Shown here piece by piece: positions 28,458-37,385 of a stretch of 64,000 nucleotides of DNA. Made by a program: the position numbers and the translations under genes. The stretch covers positions 124,001-188,000 of the forward strand of contig NZ_CAMFIA010000004.1 of NCBI RefSeq assembly GCF_945952405.1, in the 5' to 3' direction. The number at the start of each line of letters is the position of its first letter. The stretch's first letter is position 1. Source of the stretch: an uncultured Stenotrophomonas sp. Lineage in GTDB: Bacteria; Pseudomonadota; Gammaproteobacteria; Xanthomonadales; Xanthomonadaceae. The notes below the pieces were generated by a model, which did not search any database, was not told the origin of the DNA, and worked only from the letters and a program-made list of their open reading frames with translations.

Positions 28458-29559
28458 CGGCACTGACCTGCTCCGCCAGCTGCCCCCGGGCCGCGGCCAG
28501 CTCGGGCCCCAATGCCGCCCGGGTGAAGTTGGCATCGATCTCGCGAAGGACCGCCTCGGCACGACGTCCGCGCTCCGCAGCGTCGGCCTGCAGGCACTCC
28601 TGCGCGGCCTGCAGCAGCCGGTCCTCCCGCGAGCGCGGTTGCAGTACGGCCGCTTCCGCAGCACTGCGCAGGATCGGGTTGGCCGTTGCAAGCAACGAAT
28701 CACGAAGCAGGTCCTGCGCCTTGCGCTGTGCTTCGGCCGTGGGCAGCACATACATCAGCGGCCACAGGTCCGCCTCGGTCGCAGACTCTCGGCCCGCCAG
28801 TACGGCTGCTGCGGCAACCAGGCGCTGCGTCTTGACGATCCGCCGGTCGGACAGTTCCAGCCCGTCTGCACGCAGTCGCCGCAGTTCCTGCGCCAGTCGT
28901 GGACGCACCCGCGACATATCCACCTGCGGCACCCGCGTGGCCAGCAGATCCAGATCCGCCAACGATGTCGACGGCGGCAGCGTGGTCGACTCGCTGGCCC
29001 AACCGCCTTCCAGCAGCAGCTCCAGCCGATCGTCGCTGACCGGCCCGACGAACAGCCGCAGCATGAAGCGATCGGCGAATGCTGCCAGTGCCGGGTCTTC
29101 CGGCAGGCCGTTGGCAGCCGCCACGCAGACCCGTAGCGGGCAGGCGATATCGGTATGGCCGCGGCGGAAGCGCCGTTCGTTGAGAACGCCCAGCAGCGTA
29201 TTGAGGATGGCGGTGGAGCCGAGGAAGACCTCGTCCAGGAACGCCACGTCCGCCTCGGGCAGCATGCCCTGCACATCGGCTTCGACACGCCCTTCGCGCA
29301 GGCGGCGCAGGTCGATCGGTCCAAACAGTTCGGACGGTTCGGTGAACCGGCCCAGCAGGTATTCGAAGTAGCGCCCGCCCAGGCCTGCCGCAACCCGCCG
29401 CACCACCGCACTCTTGGCCGTACCTGGTGGTCCAACCACCAGCAGGTGTTCGCCGGCCACGGCCGCAAGCAGCATCAGTTCAGCCAACTGTTCGCGGTCA
29501 ATCAGACCGCGGGTTGCATGATGGACGGTATCGCGCAGGCGAGCAGCAGCATGGGGCAT
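28450..29559 (-). CDS. MoxR-family AAA+ ATPase
   Basis: First gene of the four-gene operon; 369 residues. It has Walker A GPPGTAKS (43-50), Walker B VAFLDE (105-110), the MoxR insert with ERRFRRG, a sensor-1 Asn at AAANGLPED (Asn150), and FADRF with the candidate arginine finger Arg163. The C-terminal lid includes the helical AAA_lid (DRRIVKTQRLVAAAAVLAGR). It is closer to the RavA-like branch than to the short MoxR/BatA branch. MoxR ATPases act as remodelling chaperones with vWA partners; here the partner is the degenerate vWA-propeller protein two genes downstream. Confidence 0.93.
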   Translation of the reverse strand: MPHAAARLRDTVHHATRGLIDREQLAELMLLAAVAGEHLLVVGPPGTAKSAVVRRVAAGLGGRYFEYLLGRFTEPSELFGPIDLRRLREGRVEADVQGMLPEADVAFLDEVFLGSTAILNTLLGVLNERRFRRGHTDIACPLRVCVAAANGLPEDPALAAFADRFMLRLFVGPVSDDRLELLLEGGWASESTTLPPSTSLADLDLLATRVPQVDMSRVRPRLAQELRRLRADGLELSDRRIVKTQRLVAAAAVLAGRESATEADLWPLMYVLPTAEAQRKAQDLLRDSLLATANPILRSAAEAAVLQPRSREDRLLQAAQECLQADAAERGRRAEAVLREIDANFTRAALGPELAAARGQLAEQVSADA

Positions 29560-29717
29560 GGTGGCATCCGGCCGGGTTCAAGCAGGCAGCATCCGCCGCA
29601 CTGCCGGGTGAAAGGCCCTGCACTTTAGCCGAGTGCGATGACCGGCGATAGCACGCGCGTATACGCCCGCCACAGGGCCCTCCATGCCATGTCGGCTGAT
29701 ACCCGTAGCGGCATCCG

Positions 29718-31178
29718 CTACTCGGGCAGATACAGGTCCACGTAGTCGGTCACTGGCTTCGCGGCCAGCGCGACCGGGTCCAGCGAGGCGGCCAGGATGC
29801 GCTGCTGCTGGGCGGTCGGGAAGCGGTGGGCCAGGTGCCGGCGGAACTTGTCCATCAGCAAGGGGATTCCCTCCTCGCGGCGACGGGCGTGGCCGAGCGG
29901 GTACTCCACCAGCACTTCCGGCAGTTCGCTGCCATCGCTGAAGCGCACGCTCAGGCCATTGGCAATGCTGCGCTTGTCCGGGTCCAGGTAGTCGGCACTG
30001 AGCTGTGCGTCCTCATGGCAGGCCATCTTCGCGCGCAGCGCGTCGATGCGCGGGTCGGCGGCAACGTCATCCTCGTAGTCCTCGGCCACCAGCCGTCCAT
30101 GCAGCAGCGCGATGGCGACCATGTACTGCACGCAGTGGTCGCGGTCGGCCGGATTATGCAGCGGCCCCTGCTTGTCGATGATGCGGATGCAGGCCTGCTG
30201 GGTGCGGATGGCGATATGCGCGATGTCCTCGACCCGCCGCCCTGCCGCACGCAGCTGCTGGTGCAGCACGATGGCCGCCTCCACTGCGGTCTGGCCATGG
30301 AACTCGGCCGGGTAGCTGATCTTGAACAGCACGTTCTCCATCACGTAGCTGCCCAGCGGTCGCCCCAGGGTCAGCGCCTGGCCGTGCATGGACACCGCCT
30401 CGAAGCCCCAGGTGGGCGCACTCAACACGCTGGGATAACCCATCTCGCCACTGGCTGCCATCAGCGCCAGCCGCACGCCACGGCTGGTCGCGTCGCCCGC
30501 CGCCCAGCTCTTGCGCGAGCCGGTGTTCGGCGCGTGCCGGTAGGTCCGCAGCGCCTGGCCATCGACCCAGGCCAGCGACAGCGCATTGAGCATGCGCTCG
30601 CGATCCAGCCCGAGCAGATGTGCCACGACCGCCGTGGTCGCCACCTTGACCAGCACCACATGGTCGAGCCCGACCCGGTTGAAGGAATTCTGCAGCGCCA
30701 GCACGCCCTGGATTTCGTGCGCCTTGATCATCGCCAGCAGCACGTCATGCAGGGTCGGCGGCGGCCGGCGCAGGGCCTGCGCGTTGCGCCCCAGCCAATC
30801 GCAGACGGACAGGATGCCACCGAGGTTGTCCGAGGGGTGGCCCCATTCGGCCGCCAGCCAGGTGTCGTTGAAATCGAGCCAACGCACCATCGCGCCAAGA
30901 TTGAACGCGGCCTGCACCGGATCGAGTACGTAATGGGTGCCCGGCACGCGTGCGCCGTTGACCACGCTGATGCCCGGCACCAGCGGCCCCAGCAGCTTGC
31001 TGCAGGCCGGGAAGGACAGTGCTTCCAGGCCACAGCCCAGCGTATCGAGCAGGCAATGGTGCGCGGTCTGGAACGCCAGTGGCGAGTCGATGCGCGCCTC
31101 GCGCACGTAATCGACGATGTCGACCAGCAGCGCATCCCACGCTGCACGCTCGTTGGAAGGGGGCTGGCTGCTCGACAT
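29718..31178 (-). CDS. prpD: 2-methylcitrate dehydratase PrpD
   Basis: Dehydrates 2-methylcitrate to 2-methyl-cis-aconitate in propionate breakdown. About 486 residues of the MmgE/PrpD fold, with WLDFNDTWLAAEWGHPSDN, KAHEIQGVLA and YRHAPNTGSRKSWAAGDATSR. AGGAG precedes two adjacent ATGs; the second (31178) has the better 7-nt spacing, the first (31181) is possible. Last gene of the prp operon, 17 nt after prpF. The operon also encodes the alternative AcnD/PrpF route, so both dehydration systems are present. Confidence 0.96.
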   Translation of the reverse strand: MSSSQPPSNERAAWDALLVDIVDYVREARIDSPLAFQTAHHCLLDTLGCGLEALSFPACSKLLGPLVPGISVVNGARVPGTHYVLDPVQAAFNLGAMVRWLDFNDTWLAAEWGHPSDNLGGILSVCDWLGRNAQALRRPPPTLHDVLLAMIKAHEIQGVLALQNSFNRVGLDHVVLVKVATTAVVAHLLGLDRERMLNALSLAWVDGQALRTYRHAPNTGSRKSWAAGDATSRGVRLALMAASGEMGYPSVLSAPTWGFEAVSMHGQALTLGRPLGSYVMENVLFKISYPAEFHGQTAVEAAIVLHQQLRAAGRRVEDIAHIAIRTQQACIRIIDKQGPLHNPADRDHCVQYMVAIALLHGRLVAEDYEDDVAADPRIDALRAKMACHEDAQLSADYLDPDKRSIANGLSVRFSDGSELPEVLVEYPLGHARRREEGIPLLMDKFRRHLAHRFPTAQQQRILAASLDPVALAAKPVTDYVDLYLPE

Positions 31179-31197
31179 CATCGATCTCCTCTGCGGG

Positions 31198-32376
31198 TTA
31201 TCCGGCCGGCACCCGCACCTTGCCTTCCATCAGCACGCGGGCGCTGCGGCTCATGATGGCCTTGGTCACCGTCCACTGCCCGTCAACACGCCCGGCCTGC
31301 GCACCCACGCGCAGCGTGCCGGACGGATGGCCGAAGGTCACCGCTTCGCGCTCACCGCCACCGGCGGCACGGTTGACCAGGGTGCCCGGAATCGCCGCCG
31401 CCGTGCCGATCGCCACGGCGGCGGTGCCCATCATCGCGTGGTGAAGCTTGCCCATCGACAGTGCACGTGCGTGCAGGTCGATGGCCGACGCCGGAATCGC
31501 CTTGCCGCTGGACGACACGTAGTCCTGCGCCGGCGCCACGAAGGCCACCTTCGGCGTGTGCTGCCGGGTCGCCGCCTCTTCCAGCGTCGAGATCAGGCCC
31601 ATGCGCAGTGCACCGTGGGCACGGATGGTCTCGAACTTCTGCAGCGCCGCCTTGTCCTCGTTGATCGCCGGCTGCAGTTCGGTTCCGCTGTAACCCAGAT
31701 CGGCGGCATTGAGGAAGATGGTCGGGATACCGGCGGTGATCATCGTCACCTCGAAGCTGCCGACACCGGGCACGTCCAGGGTGTCCACCGTATTGCCGGT
31801 CGGAAACATCGCACCAGCGTCCCCGTCATCGGACGGATCGATGAATTCCAGCTGGATCTCGGCGGCCGGGAAGGTCACGCCATCCAGTTCGAAATCACCG
31901 GTTTCCTGCACTTCGCCATCGCGCATCGGCACGTGCGCGATGATGGTCTTGCCGATGTTGGCCTGCCAGATGCGCACGCGGCACAGGCCATCGCGCGGCA
32001 CGCGGGCCGGATCGACCAGGCCGTTGGCGATCGCGAACGGGCCCACTGCGGTGCTGAGGTTGCCGCAGTTGCCACTCCAGTCGACGAAGGCGGTCTCGAT
32101 CGAGACCTGGCCGTACAGGTAATCCACGTCATGGTCCGGCACCGAGGCGGTCGAGATGATCACGCACTTGCTGGTGCTGGAGGTCGCGCCCCCCATGCCA
32201 TCGGTGTGCTTGCCATACGGATCGGGCGAACCGATCACGCGCATCAACAGGGCATCACGCGCGGCGCCCGGCACCTGCGCGGCTTCGGGCAGGTCCTGCA
32301 GGCGGAAGAACACGCCCTTGCTGGTGCCACCACGCATGTAGGTGGCGGGAATACGGAGTTGCGGGAGAAAGGCCAT
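31198..32376 (-). CDS. prpF: 2-methylaconitate cis-trans isomerase PrpF
   Basis: Isomerises the trans-2-methylaconitate made by AcnD to the cis form. 392 residues of the diaminopimelate-epimerase-like fold; PATYMRGGTSKGVFFR at the N-terminus and WSGNCGNLSTAVGPFAI are typical. No cofactor. It lies downstream of acnD, separated by a 51-nt gap with a hairpin and U-tract. Confidence 0.95.
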   Translation of the reverse strand: MAFLPQLRIPATYMRGGTSKGVFFRLQDLPEAAQVPGAARDALLMRVIGSPDPYGKHTDGMGGATSSTSKCVIISTASVPDHDVDYLYGQVSIETAFVDWSGNCGNLSTAVGPFAIANGLVDPARVPRDGLCRVRIWQANIGKTIIAHVPMRDGEVQETGDFELDGVTFPAAEIQLEFIDPSDDGDAGAMFPTGNTVDTLDVPGVGSFEVTMITAGIPTIFLNAADLGYSGTELQPAINEDKAALQKFETIRAHGALRMGLISTLEEAATRQHTPKVAFVAPAQDYVSSSGKAIPASAIDLHARALSMGKLHHAMMGTAAVAIGTAAAIPGTLVNRAAGGGEREAVTFGHPSGTLRVGAQAGRVDGQWTVTKAIMSRSARVLMEGKVRVPAG

Positions 32377-32399
32377 GGATCAGTTCCTTGCAATGAAAA

Positions 32400-32419
32400 A
32401 CGGCCCGTTGCCGGGCCGT
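32400..32419 (-). terminator. Intra-operon hairpin between acnD and prpF
   Basis: On the minus strand a 7-bp stem CGGCCCG with 4-nt loop is followed by TTTTTC. It looks like a real rho-independent terminator inside the prp operon, so prpF and prpD may be expressed at lower level than prpB-prpC-acnD. Confidence 0.7.
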
Positions 32420-32427
32420 CGAATGGC

Positions 32428-35046
32428 TTACGCCACCTTGGCGCCTTCCAGGAAGTCCTGGGCGAATCGCTGCAGCACGCCACCGGCTTCGTAGATTGCC
32501 ACCTCCTCGTCGCTGTCCAGGCGACAGGTGACCGGCACGATCAGGTCCTGCCCATCGCGGCGATGGATGACCAGGGTCAGGTCGGCGCGTGGCGTGCGTT
32601 CACCGATCACATCGAACGTCTCGGTGCCGTCGATGCCCAGGGTCAGGCGGGTGGTACCCGGCTTGAACTCCAGCGGCAACACGCCCATCCCGATCAGGTT
32701 GGTGCGGTGGATGCGTTCGAACCCTTCGGCCACGATCGCTTCCACGCCGGCCAGGCGCACGCCCTTGGCGGCCCAGTCGCGCGAGCTGCCCTGGCCGTAA
32801 TCGGCACCGGCAATGATGATCAGCGGCTGCTTGCGCTCCATGTAGGTCTCGATCGCCTCCCACATGCGCATCACCCGGCCCTCCGGCTCGACACGCGCCA
32901 GCGAACCCTGCTTCACGCTGCCGTCGTCGTTGCGCACCATCTCGTTGAACAGCTTCGGGTTGGCGAAGGTGGCGCGCTGCGCGGTCAGGTGGTCACCCCG
33001 ATGGGTGGCGTAGGAATTGAAGTCTTCTTCCGGCAGGCCCATCTTCGCCAGGTACTCGCCCGCCGCGCTGGATGCCAGGATCGCATTGGACGGCGACAGG
33101 TGGTCGGTGGTGATGTTGTCCGGCAGCACCGCCAGCGCGCGCATCCCCGCCAGCGTGCGCTCGCCGGCCAGTGCCCCCTCCCAGTAGGGCGGACGGCGGA
33201 TGTAGGTGCTCTGCGGGCGCCAGTCGTACAGCGGGCTGACCGCGGCGGCGTGCTCCACGCGCACGTTGAACATCGGGTTGTAGACGCTGCGGAACTGTTC
33301 CGGCTTCACCGCCGCTTTGACCACCGCATCGATCTCGGCATCGCTCGGCCAGATGTCCTTCAGGCGCACCGGGTTGCCATCGGCATCCACGCCCAGCACA
33401 TCCTTTTCGATGTCGAAGCGGACCGTGCCGGCGATAGCATAGGCGATCACCAGTGGCGGCGAGGCCAGGAAGGCCTGCTTCGCATACGGGTGGATGCGGC
33501 CATCGAAGTTGCGGTTGCCCGACAGCACGGCCGTGGAGTACAGGTCGCGGTCGATGATCTCCTGCTGGATCTGCGGGTCCAGCGCACCGCTCATGCCGTT
33601 GCAGGTGGTGCACGCGAAGGCGACGATGCCGAAGCCCAGCTTCTCCAGGTCCGGCAGCAGGCCGGCCTCCTCCAGGTACAGCTGCACCGCTTTCGAGCCC
33701 GGCGCCAGCGACGACTTCACCCACGGCTTGCGCAGCAGGCCGCGCTCGTTGGCCTTGCGTGCCAGCAGGCCGGCAGCGATCACGTTGCGCGGGTTGGAGG
33801 TATTGGTGCAGCTGGTGATGGCGGCGATGATCACCGCGCCGTCCGGCATCAGGCCCTGCGACTGTTCGGCCTTGCCGGCTTCAAGCTTGGCCGCGTCGGC
33901 GATGCCGCGCTCGGCCAGCTCGGCCACCGGCAGGCGGCGATGCGGGTTGCTCGGGCCGGCCATGTTGCGCACCACGCTGGACAGGTCGAAGCGCAGCACG
34001 CGCTCATACTGTGCAGTGGACAGTGCATCGGCCCACAGGCCGGTGCTACGCGCGTAGTTCTCCACCAGCGCCACCTGCGATTCCTCGCGCCCGGTCAGGC
34101 GCAGGTAATCGATGGTCTGCGCATCGATGTAGAACATCGCAGCGGTTGCGCCGTATTCCGGGCACATGTTGGAGATGGTGGCGCGGTCACCGATGGTCAG
34201 TGCCGCGGCACCTTCGCCGAAGAATTCAAGCCAGGCGCCGACCACCCGCTCCTTGCGCAGGAACTCGGTCAGGGCCAGCACCACGTCGGTCGCGGTGATC
34301 CCGGGCTGCGGCCGGCCGCTCAGTTCGACGCCGACGGTGTCCGGCAGGCGCATCCACGAGGCACGGCCCAGCATCACGTTCTCGGCCTCCAGGCCGCCAA
34401 CGCCGATCGCGATCACGCCCAGTGCATCGACGTGCGGGGTATGGCTGTCGGTACCCACGCAGGTATCCGGGAACGCCACGCCGTCCTGCACGTAGACCAC
34501 CGGGGACATCTTCTCCAGGTTGATCTGGTGCATGATGCCGTTGCCCGGCGGAATCACGTCCACGTTCTGGAACGCCAGCTTGGTCCAGTCGATGAAGTGG
34601 AAACGGTCTTCGTTGCGGCGATCCTCGATCGCACGGTTCTTCTCGAACGCCTGCGGATCGAAGCCACCGCACTCGACCGCCAGCGAGTGGTCGACGATCA
34701 GCTGCACCGGCACTACCGGATTGACCTTGGCCGGATCGCCGCCCTTGTCGGCAATCGCGTCACGCAGGCCGGCCAGGTCGACCAGCGCGGTCTGGCCGAG
34801 GATGTCATGGCATACCACGCGCGCCGGGAACCAGGGGAAATCGAGGTCGCGACGGCGCTCGATCAGCTGCTGCAGCGACGCTTCCAGCGTGGCCGGATCG
34901 CAGCGGCGCACCAGGTTCTCGGCCAGCACGCGCGAGGTGTACGGCAGGGTCGCGTAGGCGCCGGGCTGGATCGCATCGACGGCGGCACGCGCGTCGAAAT
35001 AGTCCAGCGAGCTGCCGGGGAGGTTCTTGCGGTAATCGGTATTCAT
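32428..35046 (-). CDS. acnD: Fe/S-dependent 2-methylisocitrate dehydratase AcnD
   Basis: Aconitase-family enzyme that dehydrates 2-methylcitrate. 872 residues, the usual length. The [4Fe-4S] ligands are visible: Cys in AITSCTNTSNP, and the pair in FACTTCNGMSG. The substrate-loop GTDSHTPHVDALGVI and C-terminal domain (IIAGADYGQGSSRDWAAKG) are intact. The start MNTDYRKNLPGSSLDYFDAR at 35046 fits the family; the longer frame upstream runs into prpC. It follows prpC by 97 nt. Confidence 0.96.
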   Translation of the reverse strand: MNTDYRKNLPGSSLDYFDARAAVDAIQPGAYATLPYTSRVLAENLVRRCDPATLEASLQQLIERRRDLDFPWFPARVVCHDILGQTALVDLAGLRDAIADKGGDPAKVNPVVPVQLIVDHSLAVECGGFDPQAFEKNRAIEDRRNEDRFHFIDWTKLAFQNVDVIPPGNGIMHQINLEKMSPVVYVQDGVAFPDTCVGTDSHTPHVDALGVIAIGVGGLEAENVMLGRASWMRLPDTVGVELSGRPQPGITATDVVLALTEFLRKERVVGAWLEFFGEGAAALTIGDRATISNMCPEYGATAAMFYIDAQTIDYLRLTGREESQVALVENYARSTGLWADALSTAQYERVLRFDLSSVVRNMAGPSNPHRRLPVAELAERGIADAAKLEAGKAEQSQGLMPDGAVIIAAITSCTNTSNPRNVIAAGLLARKANERGLLRKPWVKSSLAPGSKAVQLYLEEAGLLPDLEKLGFGIVAFACTTCNGMSGALDPQIQQEIIDRDLYSTAVLSGNRNFDGRIHPYAKQAFLASPPLVIAYAIAGTVRFDIEKDVLGVDADGNPVRLKDIWPSDAEIDAVVKAAVKPEQFRSVYNPMFNVRVEHAAAVSPLYDWRPQSTYIRRPPYWEGALAGERTLAGMRALAVLPDNITTDHLSPSNAILASSAAGEYLAKMGLPEEDFNSYATHRGDHLTAQRATFANPKLFNEMVRNDDGSVKQGSLARVEPEGRVMRMWEAIETYMERKQPLIIIAGADYGQGSSRDWAAKGVRLAGVEAIVAEGFERIHRTNLIGMGVLPLEFKPGTTRLTLGIDGTETFDVIGERTPRADLTLVIHRRDGQDLIVPVTCRLDSDEEVAIYEAGGVLQRFAQDFLEGAKVA

Positions 35047-35101
35047 GGGCTGGCGGAGTACTTGGGGCGGGCCGGGTGCCGGCGATGCGGCGGCGAAAGC
35101 A

Positions 35102-35126
35102 TCCGGCCGGCACAGGGCCGGCCGGA
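35102..35126. repeat. Perfect 10-bp hairpin between prpC and acnD
   Basis: TCCGGCCGGC and GCCGGCCGGA with a 5-nt loop in the 97-nt gap. No U-tract on either strand, so it is probably an mRNA-stability or processing structure rather than a terminator. Confidence 0.5.
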
Positions 35127-35143
35127 CGGATACAGCAGGTGGA

Positions 35144-36301
35144 TCAGACGCGCTTGTCGATGGCGACGAAGTCGCGGTCTTCCGGCCCGATGTAGTTGGC
35201 GCTCGGGCGGATGATCTTGCCGTCGATGCGCTGCTCGACGATGTGCGCGCTCCAGCCGGCGGTGCGGGCAATCACGAACAGGGGGGTGAACATGGCGGTC
35301 GGCACGCCCATCATGTGGTAGCTGACGGCGCTGAACCAGTCCAGGTTCGGGAACATCTTCTTGATGTCCCACATCACCGATTCCAGACGCTCGGCGATGT
35401 CGTACATCTTCATGCTCGACTGCTCTTCGGACAGCTCGCGGGCCACGTCCTTGATCACCTTGTTGCGCGGATCGGAGACGGTGTAGACCGGGTGGCCGAA
35501 GCCGATCACCACTTCCTTGCGCTCGACGCGGGCCTTGATGTCTTCCTCGGCCTCGTCCGGGTTGTCGTAGCGCTTCTGCACTTCGAACGCCACTTCGTTG
35601 GCGCCACCGTGCTTCGGGCCACGCAGCGCACCGATGCCACCGCAGATCGCACTGTACATGTCGCTGCCGGTGCCGGCGATGACACGGCAGGTGAAGGTCG
35701 AAGCGTTGAACTCGTGTTCGGCGTACAGGATCAGCGAGGTGTGCATCGCCTTCACCCACGAATCCTGCGGCTTCTCGCCATGCAACAGGTGCAGGAAATG
35801 ACCACCGATGGAGTCGTCATCGGTTTCCACGTCGATGGCACGACCGTTGTGGCTCCAGTGGTACCAGTACAGCAGCATCGAACCGAGGCAGGCCATCAGC
35901 TTGTCGGCGATGTCGCGCGCGCCCGGATGGTTGTGGTCATCCTTCTCCGGTGCCACGCAGCCGAGCACGGACACGCCGGTGCGCATCACGTCCATCGGGT
36001 GTGCCGACGGCGGCAGCTCTTCCAGTGCCGCCTTCACCGCGGCCGGAATGCCACGCAGCGACTTCAGCTTGGCCTTGTACGAAACCAGCTCGGCGCGGGT
36101 CGGCAGCTTGCCGTGCACCAGCAGGTAGGCGATTTCCTCGAACTCGCTGGTATTGGCCAGGTCCAGGATGTCATAGCCACGGTAGTGCAGGTCGTTGCCA
36201 CTGCGGCCGACGCTGCACAGCGCGGTGTTGCCGGCGGCGGTGCCGGACAGGGCGACGGACTTCTTCGGCTTGAAGGTCGGGGTTGCGGTCGTATCGTTCA
36301 T
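35144..36301 (-). CDS. prpC: 2-methylcitrate synthase PrpC
   Basis: Condenses propionyl-CoA with oxaloacetate. 385 residues of the citrate synthase family, with [16 protein letters not shown], the catalytic His in [17 protein letters not shown] and [10 protein letters not shown], and a C-terminal [13 protein letters not shown]. 36 nt after prpB. Confidence 0.96.
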   Translation of the reverse strand: MNDTTATPTFKPKKSVALSGTAAGNTALCSVGRSGNDLHYRGYDILDLANTSEFEEIAYLLVHGKLPTRAELVSYKAKLKSLRGIPAAVKAALEELPPSAHPMDVMRTGVSVLGCVAPEKDDHNHPGARDIADKLMACLGSMLLYWYHWSHNGRAIDVETDDDSIGGHFLHLLHGEKPQDSWVKAMHTSLILYAEHEFNASTFTCRVIAGTGSDMYSAICGGIGALRGPKHGGANEVAFEVQKRYDNPDEAEEDIKARVERKEVVIGFGHPVYTVSDPRNKVIKDVARELSEEQSSMKMYDIAERLESVMWDIKKMFPNLDWFSAVSYHMMGVPTAMFTPLFVIARTAGWSAHIVEQRIDGKIIRPSANYIGPEDRDFVAIDKRV

Positions 36302-36337
36302 GTTTCCCTCCGAAAACTTGATGGTGCAGGGTACTGC

Positions 36338-37231
36338 TTATTTCTTGGCGGCGAACAGTGCATCGAGCTGCTGCTCGAAGGCGTGGTAGCCGATGCGGTC
36401 GTAGAGCTCCTCGCGGGTCTGCATGGTCTCCACCACGTTGCGCTGGTGGCCATCGCGGCGCACCGCCTGGTAGACCGCCTCGGCCGCCTTGTTGGCCGCA
36501 CGGAACGCCGACAGCGGGAACAGCTGGATGGCGACGCCGGCCGAGGCCAGTTCATCGCGGCTGAACAGCGGAGTGGCACCGAATTCGGTGATGTTGGCCA
36601 GGACCGGCACCTTCACCGCATCGACGAAGCGGCGGTAGGTGTCCAGGTCGTAGGCGGCCTCGGCGAAGATGCCGTCGGCACCGGCCTCGACGCAGGCGAT
36701 GGCGCGCTCGATGGCCTTGTCCACGCCGTCCACCTGGATGGCGTCGGTGCGTGCGATCAGGAAGAAATCCGGATCGGTCTTGGCATCGGCAGCCGCCTTC
36801 ACCCGATCGACCATTTCACCCTGCGAGACGATTTCCTTGCCCGGACGGTGACCGCAGCGCTTGGCGCCGACCTGGTCCTCGATGTGGCAGGCAGCGGCGC
36901 CCGCCTTGATCAGCGACTTGACGGTGCGTGCGATGTTGAACGCGCTCGGGCCGAAGCCGGTATCGATATCCACCATCAACGGCAGGTCGCAGACATCGGT
37001 GATGCGGCGCACGTCCACCAGCACGTCTTCCAGCGTGTTGATGCCCAGGTCCGGCAGGCCCAGCGAACCTGCAGCCACGCCGCCGCCGGACAGGTAGATG
37101 GCGCGGAAGCCGGCGCGCTTGGCCAGCAGGGCGTGGTTGGCGTTGATCGCGCCGATCACCTGCAGCGGCGATTCGGCAGCCAGCGCTTCGCGGAAGCGGG
37201 CACCGGCGGAGGAAAGGGTGGAAGCAGTCAT
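36338..37231 (-). CDS. prpB: 2-methylisocitrate lyase PrpB
   Basis: Cleaves 2-methylisocitrate to pyruvate and succinate, the last step of the methylcitrate cycle. 297 residues of the isocitrate lyase/PEP mutase fold. The metal-binding DIDTGFG, the active-site loop [14 protein letters not shown] and the C-terminal helix are intact. The start at 37231 ([13 protein letters not shown]) is preferred because it gives the family N-terminus and a reasonable leader downstream of the sigma-54 promoter. First gene of the operon, divergent from prpR. Confidence 0.96.
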   Translation of the reverse strand: MTASTLSSAGARFREALAAESPLQVIGAINANHALLAKRAGFRAIYLSGGGVAAGSLGLPDLGINTLEDVLVDVRRITDVCDLPLMVDIDTGFGPSAFNIARTVKSLIKAGAAACHIEDQVGAKRCGHRPGKEIVSQGEMVDRVKAAADAKTDPDFFLIARTDAIQVDGVDKAIERAIACVEAGADGIFAEAAYDLDTYRRFVDAVKVPVLANITEFGATPLFSRDELASAGVAIQLFPLSAFRAANKAAEAVYQAVRRDGHQRNVVETMQTREELYDRIGYHAFEQQLDALFAAKK

Positions 37232-37265
37232 GCGGCAATCCAGGTTGAAGAACAGGAAGTGAGGC

Positions 37266-37280
37266 GCAAGCACCATGCCA
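37266..37280 (-). promoter_or_regulatory. Sigma-54 promoter of the prp operon
   Basis: On the minus strand, TGGCAT-n5-TTGC with exactly 10 nt between the invariant GG and GC dinucleotides. This is nearly the full consensus TGGCAC-n5-TTGC. Transcription would start near 37254, giving a leader of about 23 nt before prpB. PrpR carries the GAFTGA loop needed to activate sigma-54, so the match is functionally coherent. Confidence 0.85.
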
Positions 37281-37324
37281 AGCTGCAAGCGGTTGATTTC
37301 ATAGGCATGACCGGCGTACCGACA

Positions 37325-37364
37325 TGAAACATATGAAACATTGAAACAGATGTATCATGAAACA
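37325..37364. promoter_or_regulatory. TGAAACA repeat array, likely PrpR binding region
   Basis: Four direct copies of TGAAACA start at 37325, 37334, 37342 and 37358 (spacing 9, 8 and 16 nt), with flanks that make ATGAAACAT twice in tandem. The array lies between the sigma-54 promoter and prpR, about 70-110 nt upstream of the predicted prpB transcription start, where an enhancer binding site is expected. Confidence 0.65.
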
Positions 37365-37385
37365 CCCTGCCCGCCCTCTGCCGCC

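Noticed and set aside
31117..35214. Long plus-strand open frame opposite prpD, prpF and acnD
   Set aside because: Same antisense artefact; it crosses three well-supported genes and shows no family signature.
37350..37385. Earlier ATG for prpR
   Set aside because: Would place the N-terminus inside the repeat array and adds residues not found in known PrpR proteins.
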